From: Synergistales bacterium
GTDB lineage: Bacteria; Synergistota; Synergistia; Synergistales; Aminobacteriaceae
Direction: 5' to 3'
Assembly: GCA_025997955.1 (NCBI GenBank)
Contig: BNVH01000126.1
Span: 1 to 6,765, forward strand
Length of the DNA stretch: 6,765 nt
Below the pieces are notes generated by a model, which was given only the letters and a program-made list of their open reading frames with translations, searched no databases and was not told the origin of the DNA. Of this stretch, positions 1-4,763 are shown piece by piece. Every line of letters begins with the position of its first letter. Position 1 is the first letter of the stretch. The translations under genes and the position numbers were made by a program.

Positions 1-102
1 AAACTCAGAGTACAGTATATAAATGGACACAGAATACTGTTTCCACTGACAAAAGAACAGAAACGAATACTTGAGGCATTTTCTATTTCAGAGCCAATGT
101 AG
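1..102 (+). CDS. 3' end of an ORF cut by the window edge, possibly an IS transposase C-terminus
   Basis: Frame 1 is open from the first base to a TAG at 100-102, giving 33 residues that end in PLTKEQKRILEAFSISEPM. I see no in-frame ATG before codon 33, so the gene must start outside the window. The LTxEQKxILEA pattern resembles, from memory, the extreme C-terminus of IS1634-type (DUF4277) transposases, but 33 residues are too few to be sure. If this is an IS, its right end should lie within a few tens of bases after the stop, at about 103-130. That is where recognisable initiator-like sequence begins, so an IS insertion would explain why the next gene has lost its 5' end. It could instead be the end of any unrelated gene. 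Confidence 0.3.
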   Translation, partial: KLRVQYINGHRILFPLTKEQKRILEAFSISEPM

Positions 103-127
103 CTATAAATTTTTTCGGGATTTCAGG

Positions 128-193
128 TACCTACGGAATGATGTTCCTGTAGGTATGGAACTAGGGGTACGGAATGACGTTCCGTGTAAGTAT
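128..193 (+). repeat. Two palindromic direct repeats, candidate initiator iterons
   Basis: Two near-identical units sit at 132-156 and 168-193, sharing TACGGAATGAyGTTCC followed by TGTArGTAT. Each is also an inverted repeat. In the first, 128-138 (TACCTACGGAA) pairs with 144-155 (TTCCTGTAGGTA, one T bulged) around a 5-base loop. In the second, 169-174 (ACGGAA) pairs with 180-185 (TTCCGT). Their 36-base spacing keeps the reading frame, so the peptide repeats RNDVP. Palindromic iterons inside the initiator gene are the known arrangement of the lambda O gene origin; applying that here is inference. An inserted palindromic element is the alternative. Confidence 0.6.
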
Positions 194-228
194 ACCCATA
201 GAAGTATACCCAATGAAGAATACCCAGA
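187..228 (+). repeat. Three tandem 14-bp repeats
   Basis: Head-to-tail units at 187-200, 201-214 and 215-228 share the core rAAGtATACCCA (TAAGTATACCCATA, GAAGTATACCCAAT, GAAGAATACCCAGA). Fourteen bases is not a multiple of three, so each copy is read in a different phase and the peptide does not repeat. This argues for selection on DNA rather than protein. The repeats directly follow the palindromic pair, whose ends (GTAGGTAT, GTAAGTAT) resemble the start of the unit. An origin or regulatory binding array is the simplest reading. Confidence 0.6.
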
Positions 229-653
229 AGAAAGGAGAAATTCGTCAGCAAAAGACAAACCTGTTACACATATCTCAGAGTTATCTTTTGAGGAACTCGA
301 AGCTACGCCTATAACACCAAGGTTAGCTATCGAACTGTGGAATACCTATCTCTCACCAGATGGCTTTTCAAAAATACTCAAAACCACACCTGAGAGAGAT
401 AAACATTTCAAGCGAGAGTATCTGAGAATCCGACGCTACGCGGTAATGCGTACTGGTGGCGAGCGTTGGTTGGCAAAATCGCCGAGTCGTCATTCCTGAG
501 AGATAACGCGCAAAAATGGATGTCGTTTGATTGGATTCTGAACGAGAACAACCTAACGAAAATCATAGAGGGCAAATACGACGACAAGGCCGAGCTTGGC
601 GACGACGCCGACGACTTGATACCCGTGATTGTCGATGATAGCGAGGTGGCGAT

Positions 654-1270
654 ATGAAAGCGCCTATGGCATGCGACACGCGAAGCCTTGAGGCTATTTA
701 CAAGGATTTCGATTGCTTGGGCGAGCAATACAACGACTTGGCCGTAGGTGGCGACTCTGAAAATTCTGTAGCCGGAAATTTGCGAGAACTTACGCGGACG
801 ATTGAATCTTGGGACGTCGCGCCGCCTGTTGGCTTTGGCATTCCGTTATTGGACAGCGCTTTTAAGGGTATTTATCCGGGCTAAGTCGGTACGCTTATAG
901 GCGCGCCGTCCACAATGAAAACGTCCTTGGCTGTGAATGCCGCTATTGACTATATGACACGCTCTGACGACTCTTGTTTATTTTGTCAGTGCGACATGCC
1001 GCCTTGGGAACTTGCAGAGCGCTTAGCGCTTCGTGAGTGTGGACTGTCAACGGACGATTTTCGCCGACAGCTCGCCGATGGAACGGAACAGGCTTTATCC
1101 GCTACGGAAGCTATTAAACAAAAATACAATCGTCTTTTCATAACAGGCAACACGCCGAATGAACCGATGACGCTTGAGAGACTCTTTCAAGACGTGCTGG
1201 CCAAGGGCGCGGGCTTTGTGGTTATCGATTATTTGACGCGGCTCAAACCTGAGAACACAAGCGATTTGAT
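654..1270 (+). pseudogene. RecA/DnaB-fold phage replicative ATPase, nonsense-mutated and 3'-truncated
   Basis: The ATG at 654 overlaps the initiator's stop as ATGA. The frame reads to GFGIPLLDSAFKGIYPG, meets TAA at 882-884, then continues as VGTLIGAPSTMKTSLAV. The GIPxLDxxxxGxYPGQ-xGTLIGxPxxxKTxLA pattern is the start of a RepA/DnaB-type hexameric ATPase core, and the expected residue at the stop is Gln. A single CAA-to-TAA change would therefore explain it. Walker A is GAPSTMKT (about 900-923) and Walker B is GFVVIDY (1212-1232). Homology fades after YLTRLKPEN near 1255-1260; the sequence beyond does not look like the rest of the ATPase, so roughly the C-terminal third or more is missing. 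The family unwinds DNA or loads the helicase at a phage or plasmid origin, which fits the initiator upstream. A partial restart at ATG 915 would begin inside Walker A and should be inactive. Confidence 0.75.
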
Positions 1271-1297
1271 TTTTACCGAGCGGGTAGAACCGTGTTG

Positions 1298-1359
1298 GTT
1301 TGCCTTCGCGGGGCAAACATCCCTTACTGAAGGGAGTAAATCCTCATGTTATATTGAGG
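1298..1359 (+). promoter_or_regulatory. Three consecutive hairpins ahead of the DUF5681-type gene, the last covering its ribosome binding site
   Basis: Stem 1 is GTTTGCC (1298-1304) with GGCAAAC (1312-1318). Stem 2 is TCCCTT (1320-1325) with AAGGGA (1330-1335) around ACTG. Stem 3 is CCTCA (1342-1346) with TGAGG (1355-1359), and its 3' arm is the GAGG Shine-Dalgarno core for the ATG at 1368. No stem is followed by a T tract, so simple intrinsic terminators are unlikely. They sit at the junction between replication and packaging sequences. They may be leader structure, or remnants that came with the junction. Confidence 0.4.
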
Positions 1360-1367
1360 TGATTGAA

Positions 1368-1754
1368 ATGGCAATTGCGAATACTTTAGAAGCAGTTAAG
1401 GCGCGAGGGCTTAAACCTCGGGCAAAAGGACAGAGCGGGAACCCAAGCGGACGACCTAAACAGAACCCGGAAGTCGTCGAGACGCTTAAAGCTCACAGCG
1501 TCGAAGCGGCTGAGACATTGATTGAACTGCTTACCAGTAAGGACGAGAACATTCGGCTCAAGGTGGCTCAGGTGATTCTTGATAGAACCGAGGGCAAGCC
1601 GGAGAGTACAACGAGTATTGCGCTTCGGAACACGGCGAGTAACAGCCCTGTTATTTTCATGTGGGGTACTCCGCCGCCGAAAGAGGGAGAGAATACCAAG
1701 GTCATTGACGCCGAGATTGTCGAGGCCAAGGGATTAGAGGCGAGTCACGAGTAG
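1368..1754 (+). CDS. DUF5681-type phage packaging-associated protein
   Basis: This 128-residue protein appears intact. The KGQSGNPSGRPK motif at residues 20-31 is the hallmark of DUF5681, found mostly in phages and prophages and usually encoded beside the large terminase. A helical stretch follows at about residues 38-75 (AAETLIELLTSKDENIRLKV, then ILDRTEGKP), a HEAT-like pair typical of these small terminase-associated proteins. The tail contains IFMWGTPPPKEG and an acidic end. I chose the ATG at 1368 because GAGGTG at 1356-1361 is well spaced before it; upstream in-frame codons belong to the broken ATPase and a junction sequence. A role in packaging, perhaps like a small terminase or adaptor, is inferred from context and not biochemically established for the family. 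No complete terminase follows, so the gene is probably orphaned. Confidence 0.8.
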   Translation: MAIANTLEAVKARGLKPRAKGQSGNPSGRPKQNPEVVETLKAHSVEAAETLIELLTSKDENIRLKVAQVILDRTEGKPESTTSIALRNTASNSPVIFMWGTPPPKEGENTKVIDAEIVEAKGLEASHE

Positions 1755-1765
1755 TCGGGGTGGGC

Positions 1766-1785
1766 AGAGTCTTGAAAGACACTCT
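1766..1785 (+). terminator. Hairpin just after the DUF5681-type gene, weak terminator candidate
   Basis: AGAGTCT (1766-1772) pairs with AGAC (1777-1780) and TCT (1783-1785) around a TGAA loop, with a two-base bulge. It lies 12 bases past the stop codon, a suitable place for a terminator, but only three T residues follow a few bases later. A factor-independent terminator is therefore doubtful. Confidence 0.25.
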
Positions 1786-1805
1786 CCGCGTTTAATGGGT
1801 GGTGA

Positions 1806-1968
1806 GGGAACCCAAGGACGCATAGACAAGTGGACTACAATATTTTTGAAAAACATGTAACAAATGATTATAAGCTATTTTACAGGCTAAGTATGAATCC
1901 CATGAGTATTATGATAAAATACAGATGAGGAGGTGATACGCGGTTGTGTGGCTCCCAAGGGAACCCAA
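1806..1968. repeat. Direct repeat flanking the AT-rich segment
   Basis: The 11-base AGGGAACCCAA occurs at 1805-1815 and 1958-1968, bracketing the AT-rich segment that holds the promoter-like site and the orphan ribosome binding site. A 10-base copy (GGGAACCCAA, 1437-1446) also lies in the DUF5681 GNPS codons. The pair could mark a recombination or insertion boundary, but repeats this short can arise by chance. Confidence 0.3.
1846..1874 (+). promoter_or_regulatory. Sigma-70-like promoter
   Basis: TTGAAA (1846-1851) and TATAAG (1869-1874) each match the -35 and -10 consensus at five of six bases, with an ideal 17-base spacer. Transcription would start near 1881 and run past the strong ribosome binding site at 1928 into the antisense strand of gene C. 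AT-rich DNA yields such matches by chance. Confidence 0.35.
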
Positions 1969-1994
1969 ATTCGTTTCGATGGCGTTCATTCAAA

Positions 1995-2834
1995 TCACTG
2001 AGGTTGAACAATGCGCTGAATGTCGCTCAGAATTTTGTTGAGATTATCTCCTACCCGCTCCACCTCTTTCAATAGCTCGGCTTTCTCGCCGGCCGTCTCC
2101 TGCTTCTCCTTTTCAAGAGCGCCGATCTTTGCTTCCAGTGGCGCAGTGGCGAGTTTTACCGCATCCTCGTCTTTAGTGTATAAGAACTTTGAGCAATTAA
2201 ACCCTAGCGACACCACAAGGCAGAGCGACAGTATGATCAAATACCATCCATTATGATACCAAACTGGAGGAGTTGAAACTTTCGGAGCTTTTGGCGTTTC
2301 CGGAATGCTTAGAGACCGCGTTGCGCTTGCGGGCATAACCGGAGTATTTATATAAAGTTCTCCGGTATTCTTCTTTAGCCAGTCTTCAATTTCCCCGACA
2401 AGCGTCCTATCAGGCTTAACAACAGGACTGAAAGCAACGACATCGGCTTCTCGCCGCGCTCGCGAGTCGAGGAAAGACGCTAAGCGAAGCGACTTATCGT
2501 GAATGTCGCCATCTTTAACATCACACAAAACGGCCTCATAATTTATAGTATGGGGTCGCTTAAATTCATCATGCCCATCGTCGTGAAATCTGAGAAGAAA
2601 GTAACGGTCATTATCTACACGATATAAACCATAACAGTCGGGATATACATCGCCGCTAAACTCCTTAGGCCAATTAAAGTCTTTTTTGGCTCTGCTGACA
2701 ATCTCAAGAAGACCTTGATCAAAAACAGGATTACAGACGAGCCGCATATACCCGCCGAGCCTTTCCCGATCCTTGCCAAAAACATGGCGGGGCAATATTA
2801 CCGTTGCTTTTGCTTTCATTTCTTCTCTACTCAT
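1995..2834 (-). CDS. Gene C: membrane-anchored coiled-coil protein with a soluble N-terminal domain
   Basis: This is a 279-residue protein of unrecognised family. Residues 1-160 form a soluble domain with conserved-looking strands and turns (YGLYRVDNDRYFLLRFHDDG, then FKRPHTINYEAVLCDVKDGD). Residues about 164-190 are a Pro/Ser/Thr-rich linker. One transmembrane helix spans about 197-212 (WYLIILSLCLVVSLGF). Residues 223-276 are a charged heptad coiled coil (LEAKIGALEKEKQ, AELLKEVERV, LNKILSDIQRIV). I chose ATG 2834 because it overlaps gene B's stop as ATGA and has GGGGGAG eight bases upstream; a TTG at 2840 would be only two bases from that site. The soluble domain is probably cytoplasmic beside B's GTPase domain, but flanking charges do not fix the orientation. 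It could be an adaptor or regulator of B, perhaps related to GTPase-associated proteins of conflict systems; that is a guess. No enzymatic motif is evident. Confidence 0.92.
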   Translation of the reverse strand: MSREEMKAKATVILPRHVFGKDRERLGGYMRLVCNPVFDQGLLEIVSRAKKDFNWPKEFSGDVYPDCYGLYRVDNDRYFLLRFHDDGHDEFKRPHTINYEAVLCDVKDGDIHDKSLRLASFLDSRARREADVVAFSPVVKPDRTLVGEIEDWLKKNTGELYINTPVMPASATRSLSIPETPKAPKVSTPPVWYHNGWYLIILSLCLVVSLGFNCSKFLYTKDEDAVKLATAPLEAKIGALEKEKQETAGEKAELLKEVERVGDNLNKILSDIQRIVQPQ

Positions 2835-2849
2835 TTCCAAAACTCCCCC
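2831..2849 (-). promoter_or_regulatory. Translational coupling site between B and C
   Basis: GGGGGAG (2849-2843 on the minus strand) lies inside the last codons of gene B, eight bases before the ATG at 2834-2832. B's TGA (2833-2831) overlaps that ATG as ATGA. This decides the start of C and predicts that ribosomes ending B reinitiate on C, giving linked protein amounts. Confidence 0.8.
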
Positions 2850-4741
2850 GGATAAAAATATCGGTCCAGCAGCCGCCAGTCGTTTTCGCTGAATCCTTCA
2901 ATTCTAAAGACAGCGCGAAACTTCTTGGCGAAGTCTATCTCATCGTTGTACTGTGTGTATTTCGCGTCTTTGTCCCAATCCTCTATATCTCCCCCCAAAA
3001 GACGGATGTTCAGAGGACTGTCATCCTGTGCTTCTCTGACAACATAATCACCGAGCCAACCATCCACCTCGACTTTGACAGTGATAGTCTGACCAAAACT
3101 CCAAGCGAAAGTTTTAGTTCCGTCCCATGTAGCCTCTTTGGTTTTTGCGCTCCAACCAAAATCAAGCGAATCGTCTTTTGTCTCTACAATGACGCGGGAT
3201 ATTGTATCTTTGGCAAAAACGCCTAACCCGATAAGAGATATATTGAACGTGGATTGGGCAACAAGACGGTCAGCGACCTTTATGGCCTCCAATATCTCCT
3301 GTTTCTCCTCAGAAGAACCGCTTAGCATATATTCTCTTACATATTGATCTATCAGTTTTGCTTTCCCACCGAGAGCAACCTTCGAGGAAAGATTGAGCGA
3401 GCGAATTTCTCTTTTCAGCCTTTCCCTGTCGCTGTCTTCAAGCCCGACTGACAGGATTTGCACCTTCGCGTAGTCAGCCTCGGAAAAATAAGGACGATAC
3501 GCTTCTCTCTTTTCTAAAAAAAGCGCTTTAGTGGAGATTTCTCCCTTTTGGGCATTTGCTGCCAAATCTTCAAGCTCCTTGTAATAAAGCCTACCCAGAT
3601 TCTCAAGGACGAGCCGTTGCAGTTGCTGCAGTTCCCCTCTGCGCGTGGAGTCTAATGTCAGGAGGGCTCGAAGGTCACTATACATACTTTCGATTTGCAC
3701 ACGCGAGGGATTGCTTTCCATTTCTTTTTGAAAATCCTCAAGCCATCCATCAATACGTCTGTCCACAATATCTCTGTTGTTCTTCAAATCAGCGGATGGC
3801 AATTTCACAAAATCGGACACTGAGATATTGGGATTCTCCAAACGGGCAAGAACGGCGCCGGTATGTTGCGATTGGTAAATCCACCCTCCTACTAACAAGA
3901 TAACAACAACTGCCACGGCATAGGCGATCCTCTTTATGCGTCTTATCCGTAGCTTTTCCGGGTAAAAAAGCCATTCAAAAAAGGGGACGTAGCCGTAGGG
4001 TTTTGGGATAACGCGAGACCTGTCAGATTCGGACTCGTCTTTTTCTCCCAAAACAGAAGCAGGAAAACATCTTGGAGCATTTCCTTCGTTGAATAAATTT
4101 TCAATCTTGTCGATGATGTAACCTGCGTTTTTCCGAATAAATCTCTGCGCCTGAAAGGGAGTTTTTATGCCAAGCAAGTCGCTTTTCGTCAACAAAATGG
4201 CGACTTGCTGCATCTTATTCTCTTTATCGCTCATAAGATTCCCCAGAAAATCAAACAACGCCTCATGGCGGCGATGCAACGCTAATTCCTTGTCCGCGTC
4301 ACCACTTTCTCCGGGCTTTAGAAAATCTTTTTCGCCGTCCAAGACGACTAAAATATGGCTCGCCTTATGCAAGGCGTTCACGATATTTTCACGCTCACTC
4401 TCGGTGAAATTGATAGCCTCTCCCTGCGCGGCCTCTCTCAAAATTTCCCCGGCGTATTCTATAACGCTGATTGTCGCCTTCCTGTCATTGTGTTTCGCCA
4501 ATATGGAAATCATGGAATCGCCGGAAGTTGGGCGCGGCCAAGAGTGATCTTCTGAAAGCGCCCGCGTCGTAGTCAGTAGATAGCTCTTCGATTTATCGTC
4601 AAGGCCGGTGAGCAAGATGTCTCCTGCCGTCCGGGCATAAATGCTCATCCCGCCGATAAAGCACGTCTTCCCCGACCCGCTGTTACCTATAAGGAAAAGA
4701 ATGGGTTCCTGACGCTTCGTCAAGGTTCCATTTTCCGACAT
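2831..4741 (-). CDS. Gene B: membrane-anchored TRAFAC-type GTPase
   Basis: This is a 636-residue protein. Its N-terminal G domain (about 10-235) shows the P-loop GNSGSGKT (19-26), a WPRPT segment (68-72) suitable for switch I, EYAGE (95-99) in place of the usual DxxGE, TKSD (185-188) as the base-specifying G4 motif, and PASV (227-230) near G5. TKSD favours GTP over ATP. Arginine/lysine-rich residues 264-271 precede one transmembrane helix (272-289), so the G domain should be cytoplasmic and the remainder outside. Residues about 310-490 are a charged helical stalk. Residues about 497-636 are beta-rich (TKTFAWSFGQTITVKVEVDG) and recall C2 or Ig-like folds, though I cannot assign one. The G domain resembles the single or double GTPases of bacterial conflict systems; the NTPase-helix-exterior order also recalls TssM/IcmF of type VI secretion, but no other secretion genes are here. 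The start has AAGGAG upstream. It lies 22 bases after gene A. Confidence 0.95.
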   Translation of the reverse strand: MSENGTLTKRQEPILFLIGNSGSGKTCFIGGMSIYARTAGDILLTGLDDKSKSYLLTTTRALSEDHSWPRPTSGDSMISILAKHNDRKATISVIEYAGEILREAAQGEAINFTESERENIVNALHKASHILVVLDGEKDFLKPGESGDADKELALHRRHEALFDFLGNLMSDKENKMQQVAILLTKSDLLGIKTPFQAQRFIRKNAGYIIDKIENLFNEGNAPRCFPASVLGEKDESESDRSRVIPKPYGYVPFFEWLFYPEKLRIRRIKRIAYAVAVVVILLVGGWIYQSQHTGAVLARLENPNISVSDFVKLPSADLKNNRDIVDRRIDGWLEDFQKEMESNPSRVQIESMYSDLRALLTLDSTRRGELQQLQRLVLENLGRLYYKELEDLAANAQKGEISTKALFLEKREAYRPYFSEADYAKVQILSVGLEDSDRERLKREIRSLNLSSKVALGGKAKLIDQYVREYMLSGSSEEKQEILEAIKVADRLVAQSTFNISLIGLGVFAKDTISRVIVETKDDSLDFGWSAKTKEATWDGTKTFAWSFGQTITVKVEVDGWLGDYVVREAQDDSPLNIRLLGGDIEDWDKDAKYTQYNDEIDFAKKFRAVFRIEGFSENDWRLLDRYFYPGEFWK

Positions 4742-4749
4742 TATTCAAT

Positions 4750-4757
4750 CTCTCCTT
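4750..4757 (-). promoter_or_regulatory. Ribosome binding site of gene B
   Basis: AAGGAGAG (4757-4750 on the minus strand) lies in the 22-base gap between A's TAA and B's ATG, eight bases before the ATG. It confirms the B start. The short gap has no promoter of its own, so A and B should share one transcript. Confidence 0.8.
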
Positions 4758-4763
4758 ACTACA

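Larger units (their letters stand above)
127..657 (+). pseudogene. Phage-type replication initiator, 5'-truncated and frameshifted
   Basis: Two frames together encode one recognisable protein. The first frame carries SFEELEATPITPRLAIELWN and continues to about 412. The second, open from 403, carries NAYWWRALVGKIAESSFLRD, then SFDWILNENNLTKIIEGKYD, and ends at the TGA at 655-657. An 'xELWN' helix followed by 'WW...V..S.FL...W...FDWxL...N..KxxEGxYD' is the usual C-terminal layout of phage and prophage replication initiators (lambda-O-like or helix-turn-helix replication proteins). Joining the halves needs a one-base shift at about 410-414 (AAG then GCG), so one base looks lost. The N-terminal DNA-binding domain is missing: upstream residues such as RHFLFQSQCSYKFF look non-homologous, and the only long-frame start is a TTG at 71 with no clear ribosome binding site. 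The 5' limit given here is approximate. Repeats at 128-228 lie inside the frame. The stop overlaps the next gene's ATG (ATGA). Confidence 0.7.
1755..1994. other. Gap at the phage/operon boundary with truncated gene traces
   Basis: This 240-base stretch separates the two converging halves and is markedly AT-rich at about 1,840-1,930. A small plus-strand frame from GTG 1830 to TGA 1928 encodes 32 residues (FEKHVTNDYKLFYRLSMNP inside) and may be the start of a truncated phage gene, since a terminase normally follows DUF5681. I cannot confirm that homology. AGGAGGTGAT at 1928-1937 is a near-perfect Shine-Dalgarno sequence with a TTG at 1944. The 43-codon frame from that TTG runs into sequence antisense to gene C and looks like chance extension of a lost gene. 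I see no convincing terminator for the minus-strand operon here. Confidence 0.4.

Noticed and set aside
71..126. TTG at 71 as the true initiator start
   Set aside because: No ribosome binding site, it overlaps the end of another ORF, and the first 18 or so residues look unrelated to the family.
187..228. Short repeats that could suggest a CRISPR array
   Set aside because: Units are 14 bases, directly adjacent, with no unique spacers.
915..1754. One 279-residue fusion of ATPase and DUF5681 from ATG 915
   Set aside because: It would start inside Walker A and join unrelated families through a non-homologous junction, while the DUF5681-type part has its own start with a ribosome binding site.
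1928..1937. AGGAGGTGAT as complement of a 16S rRNA 3' end, hence an rRNA remnant
   Set aside because: Only ten bases match and nothing around them resembles 16S rRNA; a ribosome binding site is simpler.
1928..2075. A 43-codon gene from TTG 1944 after the strong ribosome binding site
   Set aside because: Most of it is antisense to the well-supported 3' end of gene C, and its peptide shows no recognisable pattern.
2804..4555. Plus-strand open frames opposite genes B and C
   Set aside because: They lie antisense to coding sequence with clear domains, lack ribosome binding sites and have no protein-like motifs.
2831..4741. Assigning B as TssM/IcmF of a type VI secretion system
   Set aside because: Only the order of NTPase, helix and exterior part is similar. 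B has one predicted helix, is about half the usual TssM length, and no other secretion gene is present.
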